Both the position numbers and the translations under genes were made by a program. Shown piece after piece: positions 1 through 6,069 of a stretch of DNA of 6,069 nucleotides. The stretch comes from Bacteroidota bacterium. GTDB taxonomy: Bacteria > Bacteroidota > Bacteroidia > Chitinophagales > Chitinophagaceae. The stretch covers positions 1 through 6,069 of the forward strand of contig JAEZLJ010000115.1 of NCBI GenBank assembly GCA_023415275.1, read 5' to 3'. Position 1 is the first letter of the stretch. Every line of letters begins with the position of its first letter. Under the pieces are notes generated by a model. That model was not told the DNA's origin. It saw nothing but the letters and a program-made list of their open reading frames with translations, and ran no database searches.

Positions 1-27
1 GATACTGCGTGGTGATCACGCAGTATC
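1..27. repeat. Perfect 11-bp inverted repeat at left edge
   Basis: Positions 1-11 (GATACTGCGTG) are the exact reverse complement of 17-27, with a 5-nt spacer (GTGAT). It is followed by two copies of CTATACCG at 27-34 and 38-45, an 11-nt period. No T-run follows on the + strand. Any T-run on the minus strand would lie outside the window. It could be a terminator for a gene to the left or a protein-binding palindrome; the sequence does not decide. Confidence 0.6.
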
Positions 28-341
28 TATACCGTAGCTATACCGGAGATAGGAAGTAGATAGGGAGGAAACATGCCCCAGGTAGCAAGACATAAGAAAT
101 GAATTATGATTTAATCCCATATATGATATGAAGAACTTGAACTGGTTGATTTCAGCAAAGTGATTAAAAATGGTTGGCAATGCATGCATTGAACTTTTTG
201 CTCTATCGCCGTTCATTTTTCTAATTGGTGCTTCTTCACCTTCTTTGTGCTTCACTCATTTTAAATTAGCTTCGTGCCGCTTTTGAAAAGTCAAGGAATG
301 AGGTGAATGAAACAGGGTATCCTGGCCTCCTGAAGTTGATT
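28..341. other. Intergenic stretch without a recognisable gene
   Basis: About 300 bases upstream of the lpdA promoter. All + frames are broken by frequent stops. The only minus-strand frame of any length begins with GTG at 255 immediately after an in-frame stop and has no recognisable motif or signal peptide. I see no tRNA, rRNA or riboswitch-like structure. A short repeat GTGCTTC occurs at 228-234 and 247-253, probably by chance. Confidence 0.5.
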
Positions 342-373
342 TTTGATCATTCTAAATCTAATCCTTACTTCTG
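342..373 (+). promoter_or_regulatory. Candidate -33/-7 promoter of lpdA
   Basis: TTTG at 342-345 is followed after 20 nt by TACTTCTG at 366-373. This matches five of the six fixed bases of the Bacteroidota -7 element TAnnTTTG at a normal spacing from the -33 TTTG. The implied transcript would start near 380, leaving a leader of roughly 27 nt before the ATG at 407. This is a motif match only. Confidence 0.4.
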
Positions 374-406
374 CAAGGAAGAAAAGGGAATTAAAAATGT
401 AATAAC

Positions 407-1810
407 ATGGCATACGATGTAGTCGTAATTGGCTCGGGTCCTGGTGGTTATGTAGCCGCTATCCGTGCCGCACAGTTAGGTTTTAAAACAGCAGTTATTG
501 AAAGAGAAAGTTTGGGAGGTATATGCCTTAACTGGGGTTGTATCCCAACGAAAGCACTTTTGAAGAGTGCCCAGGTTTATGAATATATCAAGCATGCAAA
601 AGATTTTGGCATTGAGGCCAGCGGCCAGCACAACTTTGAAGCCGTAATTAAAAGAAGTCGCGGTGTAGCCGACAAAATGAGCAAGGGCGTTGCCTTCCTG
701 ATGCGCAAGAATAAAATAGATGTGATCAATGGCTTTGGTAAGATCCTCTCTAAAGGGAAGATAGAAGTAACAGGCGCCGACAATAACAAGCAAACCGTTG
801 ACGCTAAATATATTATAGTAGCCACTGGTGGACGTAGCCGCCAGTTGCCTTCCATGCCTATTGACGGTAAAAAGATCATTGGATACCGTGAAGCGATGGT
901 GTTGCCACAGCAACCTAAATCCATGATCGTAGTAGGCAGTGGTGCTATCGGAGTGGAATTTGGCTACTTCTACAGCAGCATGGGCACCAAGGTAACCATT
1001 GTTGAATTCATGCCAAGAGTGGTTCCGGTGGAAGATGAAGAGATCAGTAAAGAGCTGGAAAAGAACTTCAAGAAACAAGGTATTGACATCATGACCTCTT
1101 CTGAAGTGACCAAGGTAGATACTTCAGGTAATGGTGTGAAGGCCACGGTGAAAACCGCCAACGGCGAGGTAACGCTGGAAGCAGATGTATTGTTAAGCGC
1201 AGTAGGTGTAACTGCTAACATTGAAAATATTGGACTGGAAGCAGCAGGCATTAAAACGGAAAGAGGCCTGATCAGCGTGGACAAGTATTACCAGACAAGT
1301 GTTCCAGGCATTTATGCCATCGGGGATTGCGTTCCCGGGCAGGCACTGGCACACGTGGCGTCAAAAGAAGGTATCATTTGCGTAGAGAATATTGCCTTTG
1401 GAGAGAAAAAATACAATCACCAGCCAGAACCCCTGGATTATGGTAATGTGCCGGGTTGTACCTATTGCACACCTGAAATTGCTTCTGTTGGATTAACAGA
1501 ACAAAAGGCCAAGGAAGCGGGATATGAGGTGAAAGTGGGCAAGTTTCCATTAAGCGCCTCTGGTAAAGCTTCTGCTGCCGGGCATACGGAAGGTTTTGTG
1601 AAGGTGATCTTTGATGCCAAATACGGAGAGTGGTTAGGCACCCACATGATAGGCTATAATGTTACTGAGATCATAGCTGAAACAGTAGTGGCCAGGAAGT
1701 TGGAGACCACTTACCATGAAGTGTTAAACAGCATTCACCCCCATCCTACCATCAGCGAAAGCATCAAGGATGCTATCGAGGTAGCTTATGGTGAGGCCAT
1801 ACATTTATAA
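407..1810 (+). CDS. lpdA: Dihydrolipoyl dehydrogenase (E3)
   Basis: This is the cytoplasmic FAD flavoprotein that reoxidises dihydrolipoamide with NAD+, as the E3 subunit of pyruvate and 2-oxoglutarate dehydrogenases and possibly of the glycine cleavage system. At 467 aa it is full length for the family. The FAD Rossmann motif GSGPGG is at residues 9-14. The redox-active disulfide is C40/C45 in GGICLNWGCIPTKALL. The NAD-binding GSGAIGVEF is at 177-185, and the second FAD motif YAIGDC is at 303-308. The C-terminal dimerisation domain carries HPHPTISES, with catalytic H446 and partner E451. There is no fused lipoyl domain. The start at 407 places the FAD motif at the usual distance from the N-terminus. 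A terminator follows directly and no E1/E2 gene is adjacent, so it is probably a single-gene unit. Related flavoproteins such as mercuric or glutathione reductases are less likely because of the LNWGCIPTK and HPHPT signatures. Confidence 0.96.
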   Translation: MAYDVVVIGSGPGGYVAAIRAAQLGFKTAVIERESLGGICLNWGCIPTKALLKSAQVYEYIKHAKDFGIEASGQHNFEAVIKRSRGVADKMSKGVAFLMRKNKIDVINGFGKILSKGKIEVTGADNNKQTVDAKYIIVATGGRSRQLPSMPIDGKKIIGYREAMVLPQQPKSMIVVGSGAIGVEFGYFYSSMGTKVTIVEFMPRVVPVEDEEISKELEKNFKKQGIDIMTSSEVTKVDTSGNGVKATVKTANGEVTLEADVLLSAVGVTANIENIGLEAAGIKTERGLISVDKYYQTSVPGIYAIGDCVPGQALAHVASKEGIICVENIAFGEKKYNHQPEPLDYGNVPGCTYCTPEIASVGLTEQKAKEAGYEVKVGKFPLSASGKASAAGHTEGFVKVIFDAKYGEWLGTHMIGYNVTEIIAETVVARKLETTYHEVLNSIHPHPTISESIKDAIEVAYGEAIHL

Positions 1811-1828
1811 TTAGGAAATGATCAGCAT

Positions 1829-1859
1829 AAAAAGCCTGTGTATGCACAGGCTTTTTTTT
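1829..1859 (+). terminator. Intrinsic terminator after lpdA
   Basis: A 7-bp GC-rich stem GCCTGTG (1834-1840) pairs with CACAGGC (1845-1851) around a TATG loop. It is preceded by five A (1829-1833) and followed by eight T (1852-1859). It lies 18 nt after the lpdA stop codon. The A-run before the stem could let it act weakly on the other strand too. Confidence 0.9.
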
Positions 1860-1916
1860 ATGGCCGCCGGGCACAGATTTTTTATAACCTTATTACTTTT
1901 CATACAATACTGACCA

Positions 1917-2585
1917 ATGAAAACATTATTCATCCTGATCATCATCTCTACATTTTCATTTTGCTCCTGGGCTCAGGAGCAATCAGCCCCTAAGTATTTA
2001 GCTATTAAATGGGCCCCCACAGGATTGATACTGGGCAGTTTAAGCCTGCAAGGCGAGTATAATTTTGGCAAAAACTCATTAACCGCCAAGATAGGCCTGC
2101 CTGTTACTGTCAAACACAGCTTTACTTACCAGGATAAAGATGCGGACTTCGACATGAAGGCTACTTCCTTCCTGGCCGGCTACAGGATGTATCTTTCAAA
2201 GAAGCATATGAAAGGTATTTACTTCGAACCCTTCTTCAAATATGTTCACCAAAATGCGGAAGGTGTTGGAAATGGAACATTATCAGGAGAGCCAGTGGTG
2301 ATGAATTTTACCAATGATTACAATGGCATGGGCGTAGGTGCGCAACTGGGTGCACAATTCCTGGTTGGAAAAAGATTTGTCATTGACCTGTTTTTATTAG
2401 GCCCTGAGATCAATTCAAGCCGGAACAATTTTAAAGCGGTAGAAACTTCTCATTCTATACCCTGGACATCTATCCAGGCAAGTGAAGCGGAGAAGGACAT
2501 CAGGGATTTCATAGATAAATTTTCATTTATCAGGAACCATGTGGATGTAATGGTTGATAAAACCAACAGAACAGTGAATCACTAA
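1917..2585 (+). CDS. Exported beta-barrel-like protein (DUF3575-like), C-terminus frameshifted
   Basis: This 222-aa product starts with a Sec signal peptide: K2, a hydrophobic stretch at about 4-15, and a likely cut after A19 in CSWA|QEQ. The rest is rich in alternating aromatic/hydrophobic and polar residues with repeated glycines, such as GSLSLQGEYNFG, GIYFEPFFKYV and GVGAQLGAQFLVGKRF. This is typical of small outer-membrane barrels of the DUF3575-like type; the family assignment is from general resemblance and is tentative. About residues 186-210 are charged and probably a loop. The product stops at ...VNH without a barrel-closing strand. That strand, ending in Phe, is encoded in the next frame up to 2643, so the intact protein would be about 241 aa. 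The ATG at 1917 gives the signal peptide directly. A TACTTTTC at 1894-1901 resembles a -7 element, but no -33 TTTG is correctly spaced. No specific function can be given. Confidence 0.75.
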   Translation: MKTLFILIIISTFSFCSWAQEQSAPKYLAIKWAPTGLILGSLSLQGEYNFGKNSLTAKIGLPVTVKHSFTYQDKDADFDMKATSFLAGYRMYLSKKHMKGIYFEPFFKYVHQNAEGVGNGTLSGEPVVMNFTNDYNGMGVGAQLGAQFLVGKRFVIDLFLLGPEINSSRNNFKAVETSHSIPWTSIQASEAEKDIRDFIDKFSFIRNHVDVMVDKTNRTVNH

Positions 2586-2643
2586 TTTTAAAGGTGCCCT
2601 GCCTGGTTTTAGAACGGGAGTATCATTTGGGATGGCATTCTAA
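2578..2643 (+). pseudogene. Out-of-frame C-terminal tail of the barrel gene
   Basis: In the frame one base ahead of the upstream gene, codons from 2581 read T-N-F-K-G-A-L-P and then GFRTGVSFGMAF, ending at TAA 2641-2643. An amphipathic strand with a terminal Phe is the usual ending of outer-membrane barrels and continues naturally from ...KTNRTVN. This frame is closed upstream by TGA at 2575-2577, and the main frame stops at 2583-2585. The shift must therefore lie in the few bases between about 2575 and 2585. A one-base insertion (for example C2580 or one A of the AA pair at 2577-2578) would explain it. Mutation or assembly error cannot be distinguished here. Confidence 0.7.
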
Positions 2644-2672
2644 TGATCCACATATGATGACGTAGCAAGCAT

Positions 2673-2699
2673 AAAAAACCAGGTTTTTTCAAACCTGGT
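2673..2699 (-). terminator. Intrinsic terminator of the DUF4197 gene (minus strand)
   Basis: ACCAGGTTT (2678-2686) and AAACCTGGT (2691-2699) form a 9-bp stem with a 4-nt loop. Read on the minus strand, the stem comes 17 nt after the stop codon at 2717-2719 and is followed by a T-run (the A-run 2673-2678 on the + strand). On the + strand there is no T-run after the stem, so it would terminate the convergent barrel gene only weakly, if at all. Confidence 0.85.
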
Positions 2700-2716
2700 C
2701 ATTCATTGCTTTGTAC

Positions 2717-3457
2717 TTAGTTTCCAAATACTTTTTTAAGAATATCGCTTGTGCGTGCCAGTGGGTCCTTCCTGATCTGTTGTTCTTCCAACCCTACCTG
2801 GTGAAATATTCCTGCCAATGCTTTTTCGGTTACATAGGCTGCCAGGTCGGGATTGATCTTTTCGCTGCTGAACCTGTTATAATTGGAAAAGATAGTATTC
2901 CAGTATTTGGTGGCACCTACCTTTGCCAACGAAGTTTCAATTACAGGGCGAAACTTTTCCGTTAAAGAAGCAGTGGTCCTGTCCTTAAGGTAATTAGTAG
3001 CTGCAAAATCACCGCCTTTCAATATACCTACTCCATCCTGGATAGTAATTCCTTTGATAGCATTGATAAAAATAGGCGCTACTTCCTTGGCGGCATCTTC
3101 GGCGGCCCTGTTCATAGAAAGGATGGCCTCATCTACCTGCTTGCCCATGCCTATACCTCTTAACCTGGTTTCCACTTTTTTAGCTTCTTCAGGCATTAAT
3201 ATCTTAATAGCTGCATCCTTAAAGAAGCCATCTGCTGCTGATAGCTTTTGAGATGCTTTATTAGTACCTACACTTAGGGCTTCCTTTAAGCCACTGATAA
3301 TTTCATCATTGCTAAGACCTGGCCTGGAGCCCTGGTTCAATATTTTTCCAATTCCTATTTTACCCGAAGAGTCTTTTTTTAATAAGCCTTTGAAACCCTG
3401 GGCCTGTGAGAATGAAAAACTGACAAGAAGAGAAGAAAACAGCAATATTTTTTTCAT
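2717..3457 (-). CDS. DUF4197 family exported protein
   Basis: Taken from the internal ATG at 3457, the product is 246 aa and opens with a clean Sec signal peptide: MKK, hydrophobic residues about 4-17, and a likely cut after A19 in SQA|QGF. The frame is open to an ATG at 3565, but the extra 36 residues would bury the signal peptide and are rejected. The mature part is predominantly alpha-helical and matches my recollection of the DUF4197 family from about residue 48 onward. Recognisable segments are LSNDEIISGLKEAL (49-62), an ILMPEEAKKVE segment (86-96), ITIQDGVGILKGGDFAATNYL (137-157, central and conserved-looking) and a C-terminal AGIFHQVGLEEQQIRKDP segment. The expected location is the periplasm. 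There is no lipobox cysteine. Function is unknown for the family. It is transcribed away from the divergent oxidoreductase gene and has its own terminator, so it is probably monocistronic. Confidence 0.88.
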   Translation of the reverse strand: MKKILLFSSLLVSFSFSQAQGFKGLLKKDSSGKIGIGKILNQGSRPGLSNDEIISGLKEALSVGTNKASQKLSAADGFFKDAAIKILMPEEAKKVETRLRGIGMGKQVDEAILSMNRAAEDAAKEVAPIFINAIKGITIQDGVGILKGGDFAATNYLKDRTTASLTEKFRPVIETSLAKVGATKYWNTIFSNYNRFSSEKINPDLAAYVTEKALAGIFHQVGLEEQQIRKDPLARTSDILKKVFGN

Positions 3458-3638
3458 AGAATAGTTTGTGTATCGAAAATAACTATATAGAATATAACAT
3501 GTGGTTAAATAAGGTTGTAGTTTACCCGGCTGGTAGTTTTCCCTGGTAAAATCACTGGTAATCAACCCAAGCTTTGGCAGATATTTTAACTAACTTACCT
3601 TTTTGCTTAGGCAATAGTATAAGAATCACATTATAGAT
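3458..3638. promoter_or_regulatory. Divergent intergenic region with three CTGGTA hexamers
   Basis: This 181-bp spacer between divergently transcribed genes carries CTGGTA at 3530-3535, 3543-3548 and 3555-3560, spaced 13 and 12 nt start to start. They lie upstream of the predicted promoter of the oxidoreductase gene. On the minus strand, TATTTTCG (3481-3474) weakly resembles a -7 element for the DUF4197 gene, without a matching -33 TTTG. The hexamers could be a binding site for a regulator or chance. Confidence 0.3.
3573..3603 (+). promoter_or_regulatory. Candidate -33/-7 promoter of the FAD oxidoreductase gene
   Basis: TTTG at 3573-3576 is followed after 19 nt by TACCTTTT at 3596-3603, which matches five of the six fixed bases of TAnnTTTG; a G follows two bases later. 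A transcript would start near 3610, giving a leader of about 28 nt to the ATG at 3639. No Shine-Dalgarno sequence is visible, as is usual in this phylum. Confidence 0.42.
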
Positions 3639-4775
3639 ATGCAGGTATCAATTTGGGAAAAGGAAAGCTTTTATGCTTCGCAGGATGTAATCATTATTGG
3701 TAGCGGATTTGTAGGTCTGTGGTCAGCTTACTATCTCAAAAAGAAAGACCCTGATCTTAAGGTAACGATCATTGAAAGAGGACAGATACCCACAGGAGCA
3801 AGCACCCGCAATGCAGGTTTTGCCTGCTTTGGAAGCCTGAGTGAGTTGGTACATAATGCTCAAACCATGGGTACGGAGAATATGCTTGAACTGGTGGAAA
3901 AGAGGTATAAAGGACTGGAGCGTATTCAGAAGGTTTTTAATAAAAAGGAGATCGGTTTCTCCCTATGTGGAGGATATGAATTGTATGGTCAGATGGACAA
4001 GATCTCCGAGGGGGAATTGATAAATAATATGGAGTACATCAACTCCCTGCTTAAACCTGTGATGGGAAAGAAAAGGACCTACCAGATGGCAGATGAAAAG
4101 ATCAGTGAATTTGGATTTGGGAACACGCGTCACCTGGTAGAGAATGTATTGGAAGGATATCTTCACTCCGGCAAACTATTACAAAGCCTGATGATATTAG
4201 TGCAATCAATGGGGGTACAGGTTTTCACCTGCATGGAAGTGACAGGTTTTGAAAGCATCAATAACCATGTGGAAGTTCATATTCCCACTATAGGCAGGCT
4301 TTCAGCCAACAATTTACTGCTTTGCACCAATGCCTTCACCAAAAGTTTGTATCCGTACGTGGACATCGTTCCCGCCAGGGGACAGATATTATTAACCACT
4401 CCTATTGAGGGTTTGAACTGGGAAGGAACCTTTCATTCAGATGAAGGTTATTACTATTTCCGCAATCTTGGCAACAGGGTGTTGCTGGGAGGTGCCAGAA
4501 ATAAGGCCTTTAAGGAGGAAGAGACCACAGAAATGATCACCACCGAATTTATTCAAAGAGAATTGGAAACCTACCTGGCAGAAGTGATTCTGCCTATGCA
4601 TACCAACCATTACCAGGTAGAATACCGCTGGTCGGGGATCATGGCCATGGGAAGTGAAAAGGCTCCAATAATTAAAGAATTGGAAAAAAATGTCTTTTGC
4701 GCGGTACGCATGAGTGGTATGGGAGTGGCATTGGCGCCTATGGCCGGCAAACAGGTGGCCCAAATGATGACCTGA
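3639..4775 (+). CDS. DAO-family FAD-dependent oxidoreductase
   Basis: This 378-aa protein has the fold signature of the D-amino-acid oxidase (DAO, PF01266-type) superfamily. The FAD Rossmann motif IIIGSGFVGLWSAYYL is at about 18-33, with the ribose-binding acidic residue E46 in TIIER. GASTRNAGFACFGS (53-66) is the usual substrate/FAD loop of the family. Further family-like segments are PARGQ (245-249), a GYYYFR strand (270-275), WSGIMAM (331-337) and the C-terminal FAD-contacting RMSGMGVALAPMAGK (357-371). There is no signal peptide or membrane segment, so it is cytoplasmic. Relatives oxidise amines or amino acids (glycine oxidase, gamma-glutamylputrescine oxidase, sarcosine oxidase), but nothing here fixes the substrate. 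It is a lone gene, divergent from the DUF4197 gene and ending 35 bp from the convergent protease gene, so context gives no pathway hint. The start at 3639 puts the FAD motif at residue 21, somewhat deeper than usual but acceptable. Confidence 0.88.
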   Translation: MQVSIWEKESFYASQDVIIIGSGFVGLWSAYYLKKKDPDLKVTIIERGQIPTGASTRNAGFACFGSLSELVHNAQTMGTENMLELVEKRYKGLERIQKVFNKKEIGFSLCGGYELYGQMDKISEGELINNMEYINSLLKPVMGKKRTYQMADEKISEFGFGNTRHLVENVLEGYLHSGKLLQSLMILVQSMGVQVFTCMEVTGFESINNHVEVHIPTIGRLSANNLLLCTNAFTKSLYPYVDIVPARGQILLTTPIEGLNWEGTFHSDEGYYYFRNLGNRVLLGGARNKAFKEEETTEMITTEFIQRELETYLAEVILPMHTNHYQVEYRWSGIMAMGSEKAPIIKELEKNVFCAVRMSGMGVALAPMAGKQVAQMMT

Positions 4776-4810
4776 AATGACCAGGACAAATTACATAGTA
4801 AAGTAATGGA
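4776..4810. other. Short convergent gap without a clear terminator
   Basis: Only 35 bp separate the stop codons of two convergent genes. The best structure is a 5-bp inverted repeat ATTAC/GTAAT at 4790-4807 with an 8-nt spacer and no T-run, which is too weak to call a terminator. Transcripts from the two genes may overlap at their 3' ends. Confidence 0.4.
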
Positions 4811-6034
4811 TCAAAGCCTGATCAATTTTTCCAATAGCTTCTTCTTGCCGTTGTTGCCCTGCACCAGGTACATGCCCTTTTTTAAATGAGATAGTTCCAG
4901 CTTTTGAATTTTGCTGGTAATGATGACAGAAGATAGCATTACACCATTCATATCAGCAACGCGCAGCGTGGATCCCATCCAGCTATCATCAAGATTGATA
5001 TTGAAATCGCCCGTGGAAGGATTAGGGAAAATAGTAGATTGATAATTAACTACCGGGGGAGCCTCTGCCAACCAGGGTTCTTTTAAGCCTTTGCTGGCCA
5101 ATATTCCTGCTCTTGGACCACCTTCAAAAAACAAAGCACGCATCCTCAATTTCTGTCCATTGGTGAATAAATTCATACAGGCATCACCGGTATAGTCCAT
5201 GTAATTCATATACATATCGCCCATTGCTCCATTGTTACATGAACTACGGAAAGTGGTGGGACAACCCGGGGTAAAATTTCCCTGCACGGGGGTATCATCC
5301 ACTCCATCGTCACCGCAATAATAATCGCCCCATATGTGCTTCAGGCCCAGCCAATGTCCTACTTCATGCACGGCAGTTCTTCCCATATTGTAAGTGCCCG
5401 ACATATTTAGTGTTCCAAATACCGATGTAGCAATCACAACCCCGTCTGTTGCCGGTTCACAACCGGGTACAGAAGAATAGCCGATCACCGTTTGAATGTT
5501 GCCCACCCAGATATTCAGGTAATACCGGCTGTCCCATGCATCATCGCCCCCTTCACTGCTATACTTTATTTTATCGTCTGACTTCCAGAAGGGCGCTGAA
5601 GTTCTTTTATGAATGATGCCCGTAGTGGCCCTCCCCATGGGATCTGCAGTGGCCAGTTTGAATTCAATACTGACATCAGCAGCCATGGCCTTAAATCGCT
5701 GGGGCGTAAGACTGGTATCGGGATTTAATTTCCTAAAATCGCGGTTCAATGCCTCTATTTGGCTTTTAACCTGTTCATCGGAGATATTTTGTGCACTGGA
5801 ATTGTATAAAACATGTACAACCACAGGAATAACAATCACCGGGTTGATAAATTCTCCTTCCAACCGGTAGTTTGCTTTTTGCCGCTGAATAAAGCTTTCT
5901 ATTTCGGTGAGCTTATTGACCAAACGTGGCTGAGTGTTCTTTAAAACTTCTATATAGGATGAAGTAGCGCAATTGCGCTGTGCATGTATGAAAGATGTAA
6001 GCAATAAACAAATACCAAAGACGATCGTCCTCAT
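4811..6034 (-). CDS. Secreted M43 zinc metalloprotease with T9SS sorting domain
   Basis: This 407-aa protein is a metzincin of the M43 (pappalysin/ulilysin-like) family, predicted to be exported and cut or attached by type IX secretion. The signal peptide runs from residue 1 to about 18 (IHA|QR). C22 in QRNC, right after the cut, sits where a cysteine switch keeps relatives latent. Residues about 20-62 would be the propeptide. The catalytic domain (about 65-315) starts at VIPVVVHVLYN and carries HEVGHWLGLKH (223-233), giving zinc ligands H223, H227 and H233 and general base E224. The Met-turn is MNYMDY (M279). C240, C258, C266 and C286 are spaced as in the two disulfides of ulilysin-like enzymes. 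The C-terminal domain (about 334-407) begins IFPNPSTGDFNI and includes KKGMYLVQ, the type A T9SS sorting signature. Likely role: extracellular proteolysis of proteins or peptides. The ATG at 6034 gives the signal peptide directly; only 35 bp upstream are in the window, so its promoter is not visible. Confidence 0.94.
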   Translation of the reverse strand: MRTIVFGICLLLTSFIHAQRNCATSSYIEVLKNTQPRLVNKLTEIESFIQRQKANYRLEGEFINPVIVIPVVVHVLYNSSAQNISDEQVKSQIEALNRDFRKLNPDTSLTPQRFKAMAADVSIEFKLATADPMGRATTGIIHKRTSAPFWKSDDKIKYSSEGGDDAWDSRYYLNIWVGNIQTVIGYSSVPGCEPATDGVVIATSVFGTLNMSGTYNMGRTAVHEVGHWLGLKHIWGDYYCGDDGVDDTPVQGNFTPGCPTTFRSSCNNGAMGDMYMNYMDYTGDACMNLFTNGQKLRMRALFFEGGPRAGILASKGLKEPWLAEAPPVVNYQSTIFPNPSTGDFNINLDDSWMGSTLRVADMNGVMLSSVIITSKIQKLELSHLKKGMYLVQGNNGKKKLLEKLIRL

Positions 6035-6069
6035 AGTTCCAGGGTTTACAGCAATGCACAGGCTTATGG

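Noticed and set aside
16..255. 79-codon open frame on the minus strand in the left intergenic region
   Set aside because: It starts with GTG directly after an in-frame stop, has no recognisable domain or signal peptide, and ends inside the palindrome at 1-27; its length is within chance expectation.
476..1078. 200-codon open frame antisense to lpdA
   Set aside because: It lies wholly within a clearly genuine dihydrolipoyl dehydrogenase gene and its translation has no protein-like motifs; it is a shadow of codon bias.
1962..1964. C16 of the barrel-like protein as a lipoprotein cysteine
   Set aside because: The preceding residues (FSF-C) do not form a lipobox and a standard signal peptidase I site (SWA|Q) follows; the mature sequence is barrel-like.
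2580..2585. Programmed +1 frameshifting at CAC-TAA as the explanation for the split barrel gene
   Set aside because: The site lacks the CTT-TGA-C type slippery context and I see no upstream Shine-Dalgarno-like stimulator; a simple indel or sequence error is more economical, though not excluded experimentally.
4790..4807. ATTAC/GTAAT inverted repeat between the convergent oxidoreductase and protease genes
   Set aside because: The stem is 5 bp and AT-rich, with an 8-nt loop and no T-run on either strand, so it is too weak for an intrinsic terminator.
6054..6065. 12-bp identity (ATGCACAGGCTT) with the lpdA terminator at 1842-1853
   Set aside because: It is short, lies at the window edge, and no second stem arm is visible at the right end; chance or an unrelated hairpin cannot be separated from a real repeat.
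1..6069. A multi-gene novel system across the window
   Set aside because: Strands alternate, terminators separate the units, and each gene is recognisable as an independent housekeeping, envelope, oxidase or protease gene; no co-transcribed cassette of unknown genes is present.

Overview
The window looks like an ordinary chromosomal stretch from a Bacteroidota bacterium, most likely of the Chitinophagaceae type. That placement is inference. It rests on a secreted M43 protease ending in a type IX secretion (T9SS) sorting domain, on Ala-Gln signal-peptide junctions (SWA|Q, SQA|Q, IHA|Q) in all three exported proteins, on A/T-rich leaders without clear Shine-Dalgarno sites, and on promoter-like sequences of the Bacteroidota -33/-7 type (TTTG, about 20 nt, TAnnTTTG).

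Layout, left to right. Positions 1-406 contain no convincing gene. A perfect 11-bp inverted repeat lies at the extreme left edge and a plausible promoter lies just before the first gene. Positions 407-1810 (+) encode dihydrolipoyl dehydrogenase (lpdA), followed by a strong intrinsic terminator. Positions 1917-2585 (+) encode a small exported beta-barrel-like protein whose final 20 residues lie in another frame (to 2643), so the gene looks frameshifted. A hairpin at 2673-2699 has its T-run on the minus strand and serves the convergent gene. Positions 3457-2717 (-) encode an exported DUF4197 protein, with the start corrected to an internal ATG. A 181-bp divergent intergenic region holds three spaced CTGGTA hexamers and a good promoter for the next gene. 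Positions 3639-4775 (+) encode a DAO-family FAD oxidoreductase of unknown substrate. Positions 6034-4811 (-) encode an M43 zinc metalloprotease with a putative cysteine switch and a T9SS C-terminal domain.

The five genes do not form an operon: strands alternate (+ + - + -) and the two adjacent + genes are separated by a terminator. Their roles are central metabolism (E3 of 2-oxoacid dehydrogenases), an envelope barrel, an exported protein of unknown role, an amine/amino-acid-type oxidase, and a secreted protease. I see no sign of a mobile element, CRISPR array, RNA gene or defence-type cassette, and no convincing undescribed multi-gene system. The observation most worth following up is the out-of-frame C-terminus at 2578-2643.
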